From Zea mays (taxonomy: Eukaryota; Streptophyta; Magnoliopsida; Poales; Poaceae), in contig NC_050102.1 in the NCBI RefSeq assembly GCF_902167145.1, positions 7,440,850-7,504,849 on the forward strand: a stretch of 64,000 bases of DNA, written 5' to 3'. This document shows, one piece after another, positions 34,863-47,109 of the stretch; the stretch's first letter is position 1, and the number at the start of each line of letters is the position of its first letter. The position numbers and the translations under genes were made by a program. Under the pieces are notes generated by a model. It was given only the letters and a program-made list of their open reading frames with translations. It was not told the origin of the DNA and did not search any database.

Positions 34863-37550
34863 ATGTCGGGAGATCACGCCAAGAAGGAGATGGAGACCGG
34901 CAAAAAGCCCACTACAAGCCACGGGAAGACTTCATCGGAAGAGTCCCGCAACAAGAGGAAGGAGAAGAAAGACTCCTCCAAAGGGAAGGAGAAGAAATCT
35001 TCTTCACACAAAGAGAAGAAGGAGAAATCCTCCTCCCACAAGCCGCATCGGAGTGGGGACAAGAAAAAGAGGATGAGGAAAGTGGTCTACTACGAGACCG
35101 ATTCTTCATCAACATCCACCTCCGGCTCCGATGCGGCGTCCGTCACTTCTAAGCGCCAAGAGCGCAAGAAGTATAGTAAGATTCCTCTACGCTACCCTCG
35201 CATTTCTAAACATACACCTTTGCTTTCCGTCCCATTAGGCAAACCACCAACATTTGATGGTGAAGATTACGCTAGGTGGAGTGATTTAATGCGATTTCAT
35301 CTAACCTCACTCCACAAAAGTATATGGGATGTTGTTGAGTTTGGTGCACAGGTACCATCCGTAGGGGATGAAGACTATGATGAGGATGAGGTAGCCCAAA
35401 TCGAGCACTTCAACTCCCAAGCCACAACCATACTCCTTGCCTCTCTAAGTAGAGAGGAATATAACAAGGTGCAAGGGTTGAAGAGTGCGAAGGAGATTTG
35501 GGACTTACTCAAGACCGCGCACGAGGGTGATGAACTCACCAAGATCACCAAGCGGGAAACGATCGAGGGGGAGCTTGGTCGCTTCCGTCTTCGCCAAGGG
35601 GAGGAGCCATAAGATATGTACAACCGGCTCAAAACCTTGGTGAATCAAGTGCGCAACCTCGGGAGCAAGAAATGGGATGACCACGAGGTGGTTAAGGTTA
35701 TTCTAAGATCACTTATTTTCCTTAACCCTACTCAAGTTCAATTAATTCGTGGTAATCCAAGATATACACTAATGACTCCCGAGGAAGTAATCGGGAATTT
35801 TGTGAGCTTTGAGTATATGATCAAGGGCTCGAAAAAGATCAACGAGCTAGATGATCCCTCCACATCCGCGGCACAATCGGTCGCATTTAAGGCGACGGAG
35901 GAGAAGAAGGAGGAGTCTACACCGAGTAGACAACCAATCGACGCCTCAAAGCTCGACAACGAGGAGATGGCGCTTGTCATCAAAAGCTTTCGGCAAATCC
36001 TCAAGCAAAGGAGGGGGAAGGATTACAAGCCCCGCTCCAAGAAGGTTTGCTACAAGTGTGGTAAGCCCGGTCACTTTATAGCTAAATGTCCAATTTCTAG
36101 TGACAGTGACAGGGGTGATGACAAGAAGGGGAGAAGAAAGGAGAAGAAGAGGTACTACAAGAAGAAGGGTGGCGATGCCCATGTTTGTCGGGAGTGGGAC
36201 TCCGATGAAAGCTCTAGCGACTCCTCCTCCGACGAGGACGCCGCCAACATCGCCGTCACCAAGGGCCTTCTCTTCCCCAACATCGGCCACAAGTGCCTAA
36301 TGGCAAAGGATGGCAAAAAGAAGAAGGTTAAATCTAAATCCTCCACTAAATATGAATCCTCTAGTGATGATAATGCTAGTGATGAGGAAGACAATTTGCA
36401 TAACCTTTTTGCCAACCTTAACATGGAACAAAAAGAAAAATTAAATGAATTAATTAGTGCTATTCATGAAAAGGATGACCTTTTGGATTCACAAGAGGAT
36501 TTCCTAATCAAGGAAAACAAGAAACATGTTAAGGTTAAAAATGCTTATGCTCTAGAAGTAGAAAAATGTCAAAAACTATCTAGTGAGCTAAGCACTTGCC
36601 ATGACACTATTGCCAACCTTAGAAATGAAAATGCAAAATTAATTGCTAAGGTTGATTCTAATGCTTGTAATGTTTCGATTCCCAATCTTAGAGATGATAA
36701 TGTCAATTTGCTTGCTAAGATTGATGAATTGAATGTATCTCTTGCTAGCCTTAGAGAAAAGAATGAAAACTTGATTGCTAAGGCCAAAGAACTAGATGTT
36801 TGCAATGTTACAATTTCCGATCTTAGAGATAACAATGATATTTTGCATGCTAAGATCATTGAACTTAATTCATGCAAACCCTCTACATCTATTGTTGAGC
36901 ATGTATCTATTTGTACTAGATGTAGAGATGTTGATATTAATGCTATTCATGATCACATGGCCTTAATTAAACAACAAAATGATCATATAGCAAAATTAGA
37001 TGCTAAAATTGCCGAGCATAACTTAGAGAATGAAAAGTTTAAATTTGCTAGAAGTATGCTCTATAACGGGAGACATCCTGGCATCAAGGATGGCATTGGC
37101 CTTCAAAGGGGAGACAATGTCAAACTTAATGCCCCTCCTAAAAGATTGTCTAATTTTGTAAAGGGCAAGTCTCCCATGCCTTAGGATAACTAGGGTTACA
37201 TTTTGTACCCTGTCGGTTATCCCGAGAGCAAGATTAGGAGAATTCACTCTAGGAAGTCTCACTCTGGCCCTAATCATGCTTTTATGTATAAGGGTGAGAC
37301 ATCTAGTTCTAGGCAACAAACCCATGCTAAGTTGCCTAAGAAGAAAACTCCTAGTGCATCAAATGAACATAGATTTTCATTTAAAACCTTTGATGCATCT
37401 TATGTTTTGACTAACAAATCCGGCAAGGTAGTCGCCAAATATGTTGGGGGCAAGCACAAGGGGTCAAAGACTTGTGTTTGGGTACCCAAAGTTCTTGTTT
37501 CTAATGCCAAAGGACCCAAAACCATTTGGGTACCTAAAATCAAGAACTAA
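34863..37550 (+). pseudogene. gag of the outer Sirevirus with three nonsense codons
   Basis: Starts MSGDHAKKEME. Lys/Ser-rich N terminus, gag domain about residues 125-290, zinc knuckle CYKCGKPGHFIAKC (about residue 396), then a long coiled-coil C-terminal extension typical of Sireviruses, ending IWVPKIKN at the family stop TAA (37548-37550). Premature stops relative to the inner copy: TAA at 35610-35612 and TAG at 37182-37184, both in place of Gln codons, and TAG at 37191-37193 in place of a Glu codon. The frame is otherwise continuous. Not functional as full-length protein. Confidence 0.9.
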
Positions 37551-37563
37551 ACATGTTTTGTAG

Positions 37564-38959
37564 GTTTATGCATCCGGGGGCTCAAGTTGGATACTCGACA
37601 GCGGGAGCACAAACCACATGACAGGGGAGAAGAAGATGTTCTCCTCCTACGAGAAAAACCAAGATCCCCAACGAACAATCACATTTGGGGATGGAAACCA
37701 AGGTTTGGTCAAAGGATTGGGTAAAATTGCTATATCTCCTGACCATTCTATTTCCAATGTTTTTCTTGTAGATTCATTAGATTACAATTTGCTTTCTGTA
37801 TCTCAATTATGCAAAATGGGTTACAACTGTCTTTTCACTGATGTAGGTGTCACTGTCTTTAGAAGAAGTGATGATTCAATAACATTTAAGGGAGTGTTGG
37901 AGGGTCAGCTATACTTGGTAGATTTTGATAGAGCTGAACTCGACACTTGCTTAATTGCTAAGACTAACATGGGTTGGCTCTGGCACCGCCGACTAGCCCA
38001 TGTTGGGATGAAGAATCTTCATAAGCTTCTAAAGGGAGAGCACATTTTAGGACTAACCAATGTTCATTTTGAGAAAGACAGGGTTTGTAGCGCATGCCAA
38101 GCAGGAAAGCAAGTTGGTGCCCATCATCCACACAAGAACATCATGACGACCGACAGGCCACTTGAGCTACTCCACATGGATCTATTCGGCCCGATTGCTT
38201 ACATAAGCATCGGAGGGAGTAAGTATTGCCTTGTAATAGTGGATGATTATTCTCGCTTCACTTGGGTGTTCTTTTTGTAGGAAAAATCTCAAACCCAAGA
38301 GACCTTAAAGGGATTCTTGAGACGGGCTCAAAATGAGTTCGGCTTAAGGATCAAGAAAATTAGAAGCGACAACGGGACGGAGTTCATGAACTCACAAATT
38401 GAAGGCTTCCTTGAGGAGGAGGACATCAAGCATGAGTTCTCTTCTCCCTACACCCCGCAACAAAATGGTGTAGTGGAGAGGAAGAATAGAACTCTATTGG
38501 ACATGGCAAGGACCATGCTTGATGAGTACAAGACTTCGAATCGGTTTTGGGCCGAGGCGGTCAACACCGCCTGCTACGCCATCAACCGGTTATATCTACA
38601 CCGAATCCTCAAGAAGACATCCTATGAACTCCTAACCGGTAAAAAGCCCAATATTTCATATTTTAGAGTCTTTGGTAGCAAATGCTTTATACTTGTTAAA
38701 AGAGGTAGAAAATCTAAATTTGCTCCTAAGACTGTAGAAGGCTTTTTACTAGGATATGATTCAAACACAAAGGCATATAGAGTCTTTAACAAGTCCACTG
38801 GACAAGTTGAAGTTTCTTGTGACGTTGTGTTTGATGAGACTAACGGCTCTCAAGTAGAGCAAGTTGATCTTGATGAGATAGGTATGGATGAGGCTCCATG
38901 CATCGCGCTAAGGAACATGTCCATTGGGGATGTGTGTCCTAAGGAATCCGAAGAGCCTC
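37564..38959 (+). pseudogene. pol part 1 of the outer Sirevirus: protease, GAG-pre-integrase, integrase
   Basis: Opens after TAG 37561-37563, just beyond the gag stop. Protease segment with GGSSWILDSGSTNHMTG (DSG at about 37597), GAG-pre-integrase ([17 protein letters not shown]), then integrase core ([44 protein letters not shown]). TAG at 38278-38280 replaces a Gln codon inside integrase. The frame is cut at 38959 by the inverted Sirevirus. Confidence 0.88.
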
Positions 38960-40291
38960 TGATAGTCGCCTAGAGGGGGGTGAATAGGGCGAAACTGAAA
39001 TTTACAAATATAAACACAACTACAAGCCGGGTTAGCGTTAGAAATAAAAACGAGTCCGCGAGAGAGGGTGCAAAACAAATCGCAAGCAAATGAAGAGTGT
39101 GACACGTGGATTTGTTTTACCGAGGTTCGGTTCTCGCAAACCTACTCCCCGTTGAGGAGGCCACAAAGGCCGGGTCTCTTTCAACCCTTCCCTCTCTCAA
39201 ACGGTCCCTCGGACCGAGTGAGCTTCTCTTCTCAAATCAAAACCAGGAACAAAACTTCCCCGCAAGGGCCACCACACAATTGGTGCCTCTTGCCTTGATT
39301 ACAATGGAGTTTTGTTCACAAGAACAAGTGAGAAAGAAAAGAAGCAATCCAAGTGCAAGAGCTCAAAAGAACACGGCAAATCTCTCTCGCTAATCACTAA
39401 AGCCTTGTGTGGAGTTGGAGAGGGTTTGATCTCTTTGGTGTGTCTAGAATTGAATGCCTAGCTCTTGTAAGTGGTTGATAAGTGGAAAACTTGGATGCCA
39501 TGAATGTGGGGGTGGTTGGGGTATTTATAGCCCCAACCACCAAACATGACCGTTGGTGGAGGCTGTTTGTTCGATGGCGCACCGGACAGTCCGGTGCACA
39601 CCGGACATGTCCGGTGCCCCAGCCACGTCACCAATGCCGTTGGATTCTGACCGTTGGAGTTCTGACTTCTGGGCCCGCCTGGATGTCCAGTGGCGCACCG
39701 GACATGTACTGTTGAGTGTCCGGTGCGCCAGTATGGGCACGCCTGACTTCTGTGCGCGCAGCGCGCGCATTAAATGCGTCGCAGGTAGCCGTTGGCGCCG
39801 AAATAACCGTTGCTCCGGAGTTGCACCGGACAGTCCGGTGTACACCGGACATGTCCGGTGAATTATAACGGACGAGCCGCAACGTTTTCCCGAGGCTGGC
39901 GAGTTCCAGAGGCCGCTCTTCCTTGGAGCACCGGACACTGTCCGGTGTACACCGGACAGTCCGGTGAATTATAGCGCGAGTGCCTCTGGAAATTCCCGAA
40001 GGTAGCGAGTTTGAGTTGGAGTCCTCTGGTGCACCGGACATGTCCGGTGGTGCACCGGACACTGTCCGGTGGCACACCGGACAGTCCGGTGCGCCAGACC
40101 AGAGGTGCCTTCGGTTGTCCCCTTTGCTCCTTTGTTGAATCCAATATTTGATCTTTTTATTGGCTAAGTGTGAACCTTTTACACCTGTATAACTTATACA
40201 CTAGAGCAAACTAGTTAGTCCAATTATTTGTGTTGGGCAATTCAACCACCAAAATTATTTAGGAACTAGGTGTAAGCCTAATTCCCTTTCA
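38960..40291 (-). repeat. 3' LTR of the inner Sirevirus
   Basis: Adjacent to the polypurine tract (minus-strand AAAGGGGGAGAT at 40292-40303). TATA box at plus 39521-39529 (TATAAATAC on minus). Contains one more palindromic CCGGACA unit (about 40060-40080) than the 5' LTR. Confidence 0.9.
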
Positions 40292-41115
40292 ATCTCCCCC
40301 TTTTTGATGATTGATGCCAACACAAACCAAAGCAAGTATAGAAATGCATAATTGAACTAGTTTGCATAATGTAAGTGCAAAGGTTGCTTGGAATTGAGCC
40401 AATGTAATACTTACAAGATATGCATGGATCGTTTCTTCGTTTTTAACATTTTGGACCACGCTTGCACCACATGTTTTGTTTTTGCAAATTCTTTTGTAAA
40501 TCCTTTTTCAAAGTTCTTTTGCAAATAGTCAAAGGTAAATGAATAAGATTTGCAAAGCATTTTCAAGATTTGAAATTTTTCCCTTGTTTCAAATGCTTTT
40601 CCTTTGACTAAACAAAACTCTCCCTAAATGAGATCCTCCTCTTAGTGTTCAAGAGGGTTTTGATATATCATTTTTGAAATACTACTTTCTCCCCCTTTTG
40701 AACACAATAGGATACCAATTGATAATATTCTTGGAAACACGAAGTTTTTGAAATTGGTGGTGGTGCGGGTCCTTTTGCTTTGGGCTCTTACTCTCTCCCC
40801 CTTTGGCATGAATCGCCAAAAACGGAATCATTAGAGCCCTTGAAGTAATTTCTTCCCCTTTGGTCATAAACAAATGAGTTAAGATTATACCAAAGACGAA
40901 GTCCTTTTGCTTTTAACTCTCCCCCAAAAGATGGAGAAAAGCGCGGAGTGGCGGTGAAGGATGAGTTACGGAGTGGAAGCCTTTGTCTTCGCCGAAGACT
41001 CCAATTCCTTTTCAATACACCTATGACTTGGTTTGAAATAGACTTAAGAACACATTAGTCATAGCATATGAAAGAGATATGATCAAAGGTATGTAAAAAG
41101 AGCTACGTGTGCAAA
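40292..41115 (-). other. 3' non-coding stretch of the inner Sirevirus with repeated polypurine motifs
   Basis: Between the end of pol and the 3' LTR there is no gene. Motifs of the type AAAGGGGGAGA or close variants (seen as TCTCCCCCTTT on plus) recur at about 40292, 40617, 40688, 40793, 40851 and 40917. Repeated polypurine-tract-like motifs upstream of the 3' LTR are described for Sireviruses. Confidence 0.7.
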
Positions 41116-44100
41116 TCAACAAAAGAAGTTCCTAGAATCAAGAATATTTAGCTCATGCCTAAGTTTGTTAAAAGATTGTTCATCGAGTGGTTTGGTAAAG
41201 ATATCGGCTAATTGATCTTTAGTGTTAATATATGAAATCTCGATATCTCCCTTTTGTTGGTGATCCCTTAAAAAGTGATACCAAATGGCTATGTGTTTAG
41301 TACGGCTATGCTCGACAGGATTATCCGCCATCTTGATTGCACTCTCATTATCACATAGCAAAGGGACTTTGGTCAATTTGTAACCGTAGTCCCGCAGGGT
41401 TTGCCTCATCCAAAGCAATTGCGCGCAACAGTGTCCTGCGGCAATATACTCGGCTTCGGCGGTGGAAAGAGCGACTGAATTTTGCTTCTTTGAAGCCCAA
41501 GACACCAAGGATCTTCCCAAGAACTGGCAAGTCCCCGATGTGCTCTTTCTATTGATTTTGCACCCCGCCCAATCGGCATCCGAATATCCAATCAAATCAA
41601 ATGTGGATCCCCTAGGATACCAAAGCCCAAACTTAGGAGTGTAAGCCAAATATCTCAAGATTCGTTTTACGGCCGTAAGGTGAGCTTCCTTAGGGTCGGA
41701 TTGAAATCTTGCACACATGCATACGGAAAGCATAATATCCGGTCGAGATGCACATAAATAGAGTAAAGATCCTATCATCGACCGGTATACCTTTTGATCC
41801 ACGGACTTACCTCCTGTGTCGAGGTCGAGATGCCCATTGGTTCCCATGGGTGTCTTGATGGGCTTGGCATCCTTCATCCCAAACTTGTTTAGAATGTCTT
41901 GAGTATACTTCGTTTGGCTAATGAAGGTGCCCTCTTGGAGTTGCTTCACTTGAAATCCCAAGAAGTACTTCAACTCCCCCATCATAGACATCTCGAACTT
42001 TTGTGTCATGATCCTACTAAATTCTTCACAGGTAGACTCGTTAGTAGACCCAAATATAATATCATCAACATAAATTTGGCATACAAACAAGTCATTTTCA
42101 AGAGTTTTAGTGAATAGAGTAGGATCGACCTTTCTGACTTTGAAGCCATTAGCAATAAGGAAATCTCTAAGGCATTCATACCATGCTCTTGGGGCTTGCT
42201 TGAGCCCATAAAGCGCCTTTGAGAACTTATAGACATGGTTAGGATACTCACTGTCTTCAAAGCCGGGAGGTTGCTCAACATAGACCTCTTCCTTGATTGG
42301 TCCATTGAGGAAGGCACTTTCACGTCCATTTGATAAAGCTTAAAGCCATGGTAAGTAGCATAGGCTAATAATATACGAATTGACTCAAGCCTAGCTACGG
42401 GTGCATAGGTTTCACCGAAATCCAATCCTTCGACTTGGGAGTATCCCTTGGCAACAAGTCGAGCTTTGTTCCTTGTCACCACACCATGCTCGTCTTGCTT
42501 GTTGCGGAAAACCCATTTGGTTCCTACAACATTTTGGTTAGGACGTGGAACTAAATGCCATACCTCATTCCTAGTGAAGTTGTTGAGCTTCTCTTGCATT
42601 GCTACCACCCAATCCGAATCTTGGAGTGCTTCCTCTACCCTGTGTGGCTCAATAGAGGAAACAAAAGAGTAATGCTCACAAAAATGTGCAACACGAGATC
42701 TAGTGGTTACCCCCTTATGAATGTCGCTGAGGATGGTGTCGACGGGGTGATCTCGTTGGATTGCTTGGTGGACTCTTGGGTGTGGCGGCCTTTGTTCTTC
42801 ATCCTCCTTGTCTTCCTCATTTGCATCTCCCCCTTGATCATTGCCATCATCTTGAGGTGGCTCATTTGCTTGATCTTCTACTTCATCAACTTGAGCTTCA
42901 TCCTCATTTTGAGTCGGTGGAGATGCTTGCGTGGAGGAGGATGGTTGATCTTGTGCATTTGGAGGTTCTGTGGATTCCTTAGGACACACATCCCCAATGG
43001 ACATGTTCCTTAGCGCGATGCACGGAGCCTCTTCAGTACCTATCTCATCAAGATCAACTTGCTCTACTTGAGAGCCGTTAGTCTCATCAAACACAACGTC
43101 ACAAGAAACTTCAACTTGTCCAGTGGACTTGTTAAAGACTCTATATGCCCTTGTGTTTGAATCATATCCTAGTAAAAAGACTTCTACAGTCTTAGGAGTA
43201 AATTTAGATTTTCTTCCTCTTTTAACAAGTATAAAGCATTTGCTACCAAAGACTCTAAAATATGAAATATTGGGCTTTTTACCGGTTAGGAGTTCGTATG
43301 ATGTCTTCTTGAGGATTCGGTGTAGATATAACCGGTTGATGGCGTAGCAAGCGGTGTTGACCGCCTCGGCCCAAAACCGATCCGAAGTCTTGTACTCATC
43401 AAGCATGGTTCTCGCCATGTCCAATAGAGTTCGATTCTTCCTCTCCACTACACCATTTTGTTGTGGCGTGTAGGGAGAAGAGAACTCATGCTTGATGTCC
43501 TCCTCCTCAAGGAAGCCTTCAATTCGAGAGTTTTTGAACTCCGTCCCGTTGTCGCTTCTTATTTTCTTGATCCTTAAGCCGAACTCATTTTGAGCCCGTC
43601 TTAAGAATCCCTTTAAGGTCTCTTGGGTTTGAGATTTTTCCTGTAAAAAGAATACCCAAGTGAAGCGAGAATAATCATCCACAATTACTAGACAGTACTT
43701 ACTCCCGCCGATGCTTATGTAAGCGATCGGGCCGAATAGATCCATGTGTAGGAGCTCCAGTGGCCTGTCGGTCGTCATTATGTTCTTATGCGGATGATGA
43801 GTGCCAACTTGCTTCCCTGCTTGGCATGCGCTACAAATCCTGTCTTTCTCAAAATGAACATTTGTTAATCCTAAAATGTGTTCTCCCTTTAGAAGCTTGT
43901 GAAGATTCTTCATCCCAACATGGGCTAGTCGGCGGTGCCAGAGCCAACCCATGTTAGTCTTAGCAATTAAGCAAGTGTCGAGTTCAGCTCTATCAAAATC
44001 TACCAAGTATAGCTGACCCTCTAACACTCCCTTAAATGCTATTGAATCATCACTTCTTCTAAAGACAGTGACACCTATATCAGTAAAAAGACAGTTGTAG

Positions 44101-44357
44101 CCCATTTGACATAATTGAGATACAGAAAGCAAGTTGTAATCTAATGAATCAACAAGAAAAACATTGGAAATGGAATGGTCAGGGGATATAGCTATTTTAC
44201 CCAAACCTTTGACCAAACCTTGATTTCCATCCCCGAATGTGATAGCTCTTTGGGGATCCTGGTTTTTCTCATAGGAGGAGAACATCTTCTTCTCCCCTGT
44301 CATGTGGTTTGTGCACCCGCTGTCGATAATCCAACTTGAGCCCCCGGATGCATAAAC
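41116..44357 (-). pseudogene. pol of the inner Sirevirus with one frameshift
   Basis: Protease ([10 protein letters not shown]), GAG-pre-integrase, integrase ([18 protein letters not shown]) and the first part of reverse transcriptase ([21 protein letters not shown]) read without a stop from 44357 to about 42321. There GTGAAAGTGCC lacks one A compared with GTGAAAAGTGCC in the outer copy (56456-56466), so the frame shifts. The rest is open in the next frame, 42090-41116: YVDD at plus 42061-42072, RNase H with [16 protein letters not shown] and LLCDNESAI, and the end [11 protein letters not shown]. It is one indel from an open pol. The break lies between the reverse transcriptase start and its active site. 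Confidence 0.9.
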
Positions 44358-44370
44358 CTACAAAACAATT

Positions 44371-47064
44371 TTAGTTCTTGACTTTAGGTACCCAAACGGT
44401 TTTGGGTCCTTTGGCATTAGAAACAAGAACTTTGGGTACCCAAACACAAGTCTTGGAGCCCTTGTGTTTGCCCCCAACAAACTTGGCAACTATCTTGCCG
44501 GATTTGTTAGTAAGCACATATGAAGCATCAAAAGTTTTAAATGAAATACTATGATCATTTGATGCAATAGGAGTTTTCCTTTTAGGCAACATGGCACGGG
44601 TTGGTTGCCTAGGGTTAGATGTCTCACCCTTATACATAAAAGCATGATTAGGGCCAGAGTGAGACTTTCTAGAATGAATTTTCCTAATTTTGCTCTCGGG
44701 ATAACCGGTAGGGTACAAAATGTAACCCTCGTTATCCTGAGGCATGGGAGCCTTGCCCTTTACAAAATTAGACAATCTTTTAGGAGGGGCATTAAGTTTG
44801 ACATTGTTTCCCCTTTGGAAGCCAATGCCATCCTTGATGCCAGGGTGTCTCCCATTATAGAGCATACTTCTAGCAAATTTGAATTTTTCATTCTCTAAGT
44901 TATGCTCGGCAATTTTAGCATCTAATTTTGCTATATGATCATTTTGTTGTTTAATTAAAGTCATGTGATCATGAATAGCATTAATATCTACATCTCTACA
45001 TCTAGTACAAATAGAAGTGTGCTCAACGGTAGATGTAGAGGGTTTGCAAGATTTTAATTCTACAACCTTAGCATGCAACATATCATTCTTTGTTCTAAGG
45101 TCGGAAATAGTAGTATTGCAAACATCAAAATCTTTTGCCTTAGCAATTAATTTCTCATTTTCATTCCTAAGGCTAGCAAGAGAAATGTTTAATTCCTCAA
45201 TCCTAGCAAGCAAATCATCATTATTATCTCTAGGGTTGGGAATTGAAACATTACAAACATGTGAATCAACCTTAGCATTTAAACTAGTATTTTCATTTCT
45301 AAGGTTGTCAATCATCTCACGGCAAGTGCTTAGCTCACTAGATAGTTTTTGACATTTTTCTACTTCTAGAGCATAAGCATTTTTAACCTTAACATGTTTC
45401 TTGTTTTCCTTAATAAGGAAGTCCTCTTGGGAATCCAAAAGGTCATCCTTTTCATGAATAGCACTAACCAATTCATTTAATTTTTCCTTTTGTTCTATGT
45501 TAAGGTTGGCAAAAAGAGTACGCAAGTTATCCTCCTCATCACTAGCATTATCATCACTAGAAGACTCATATCTAGTGGAGGATTTAGATTTAACCTTCTT
45601 TTTCTTGCCGTCCTTTGCCATGAGACACTTGTGGCCGACGTTGGGGAAGAGGAGTCCCTTGGTGACGGCGATGTTGGCGGCGTCCTCGTCAGAGGAGGAG
45701 TCGGTGGAGCTCTCGTCGGAGTCCCACTCGCGGCACACGTGGGCATCGCCGCCCTTCTTCTTGTGGTACCTCTTCTTTTCTCTCCTCTTGCCCTTCTTGT
45801 CATTATCCCTGTCACTGTCACTTGATAATGGACATCTTGCAATAAAGTGACCGGGCTTACCACACTTGTAGCAAACCTTCTTGGAACGGGATTTGTAATC
45901 CTTCCCCTTCCGTTGCTTGAGGATTTGGCGAAAGCTTTTGATGATTAAGGCCATCTCCTCGTTGTCGAGCTTGGAGGCGTCAATTGGTTGTCTACTCGGT
46001 GTAGATTCCTCCTTCTTCTCCTCCGTCGCCTTAAATGCCATTGGTTGTGCTTCAGACGTGGAGGGTTCATCAAGCTCGTTGATCTTCTTGGAGCCTTTGA
46101 TCATGCATTCAAAGCTCACAAAATTCCCGATAACTTCCTCGGGGGTCATTTGAGTATATCTAGGATTACCACGAATTAATTGAACTTGAGTGGGGTTAAG
46201 GAAGATGAGTGATCTAAGAATAACCTTAACCACCTCGTGGTCATCCCATTTCTTGCTCCCGAGGTTGCGCACTTGGTTCACCAAGGTTTTGAGCCGGTTG
46301 TACATATCTTGTGGCTCCTCCCCTTGGCGAAGACGGAAGCGACCGAGCTCCCCCTTGATCGTCTCCCGCTTGGTAATCTTGGTGAGTTCATCACCCTCGT
46401 GCGCGGTCTTGAGTAAGTCCCAAATCTCCTTTGCATTCTTCAACCCTTGCACTTTATTGTATTCCTCCTTGCTTAGAGAGGCAAGGAGTATGGTTGTAGC
46501 TTGAGAGTTGAAGTGCTCGATTTGGGCCACTTCATCCTCATCATAGTCTTCATCCCCTACGGACGGTACCTGTGTACCAAACTCAACAACATCCCATATG
46601 CTTTTGTGGAGTGAGGTTAGATGAAATCGCATTAAATCACTCCACCTAGCGTAATCTTCACCATCAAAAGTTGGTGGTTTGCCTAATGGGACGGAAAGTA
46701 AAGGTGTATGCTTAGAAACGCAAGGATAGCGTAGGGGGATCTTACTATACTTCTTGCGCTCTTGGCGCTTAGAAGTGACGGATGCCGCGTCGGAGCCGGA
46801 GGTGGATGGCGATGAAGAATCAGTCTCGTAGTAGACCACTTTCCTCATCCTTTTTTTCTTGTCCCCACTCCGACGCGTTTTGTGAGAAGAGGATTTCTCC
46901 TTCTTCTCCTTTTGGTGTGAAGAAGACTTCTTCTCCTTCCCTTTGGAGGAGTTCTTCTTCTCCTTCCTCTTGGTGCGGGACTCTTCGGATGAAGTGCTCT
47001 CATGGCTTGTAGTGGGCTTTTCGCCGGTCTCCATCTCCTTCTTGGCGTGATCTCCCGACATCAC
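44371..47064 (-). CDS. Gag of the inner Sirevirus, intact (897 aa)
   Basis: Structural protein of the particle. Starts MSGDHAKKEME, with a Lys/Ser-rich N terminus (about 1-75), a UBN2-type gag domain (about 110-290, PPTFDGEDYARWSDLM), a zinc knuckle CYKCGKPGHFIARC beginning at residue 398, an acidic Ser/Asp stretch, and then a long coiled coil with repeated ENxxLxAK segments (about 520-700). It ends WVPKVKN. The coiled C-terminal extension is a Sirevirus trait; in related elements it binds dynein light chain. The frame has no break, and the start lies about 45 bases from the 5' LTR. The pol frame opens only after this stop codon. Confidence 0.92.
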   Translation of the reverse strand: MMSGDHAKKEMETGEKPTTSHESTSSEESRTKRKEKKNSSKGKEKKSSSHQKEKKEKSSSHKTRRSGDKKKRMRKVVYYETDSSSPSTSGSDAASVTSKRQERKKYSKIPLRYPCVSKHTPLLSVPLGKPPTFDGEDYARWSDLMRFHLTSLHKSIWDVVEFGTQVPSVGDEDYDEDEVAQIEHFNSQATTILLASLSKEEYNKVQGLKNAKEIWDLLKTAHEGDELTKITKRETIKGELGRFRLRQGEEPQDMYNRLKTLVNQVRNLGSKKWDDHEVVKVILRSLIFLNPTQVQLIRGNPRYTQMTPEEVIGNFVSFECMIKGSKKINELDEPSTSEAQPMAFKATEEKKEESTPSRQPIDASKLDNEEMALIIKSFRQILKQRKGKDYKSRSKKVCYKCGKPGHFIARCPLSSDSDRDNDKKGKRREKKRYHKKKGGDAHVCREWDSDESSTDSSSDEDAANIAVTKGLLFPNVGHKCLMAKDGKKKKVKSKSSTRYESSSDDNASDEEDNLRTLFANLNIEQKEKLNELVSAIHEKDDLLDSQEDFLIKENKKHVKVKNAYALEVEKCQKLSSELSTCREMIDNLRNENTSLNAKVDSHVCNVSIPNPRDNNDDLLARIEELNISLASLRNENEKLIAKAKDFDVCNTTISDLRTKNDMLHAKVVELKSCKPSTSTVEHTSICTRCRDVDINAIHDHMTLIKQQNDHIAKLDAKIAEHNLENEKFKFARSMLYNGRHPGIKDGIGFQRGNNVKLNAPPKRLSNFVKGKAPMPQDNEGYILYPTGYPESKIRKIHSRKSHSGPNHAFMYKGETSNPRQPTRAMLPKRKTPIASNDHSISFKTFDASYVLTNKSGKIVAKFVGGKHKGSKTCVWVPKVLVSNAKGPKTVWVPKVKN

Positions 47065-47109
47065 TTCGAGCGGTTAGGCTCTAATGAAGAACCGGGCTCT
47101 GATACCAAT

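Noticed and set aside
39397..40144. Overlapping frames with repeated MSGAPPD-like peptides in Sirevirus LTRs
   Set aside because: They are translations of the palindromic CCGGTG motifs in several frames and both strands, not proteins.
44371..44373. The gag TAA as a decay mutation in the Sireviruses
   Set aside because: The same stop at the same place occurs in both copies, so it is the normal gag end of the family.
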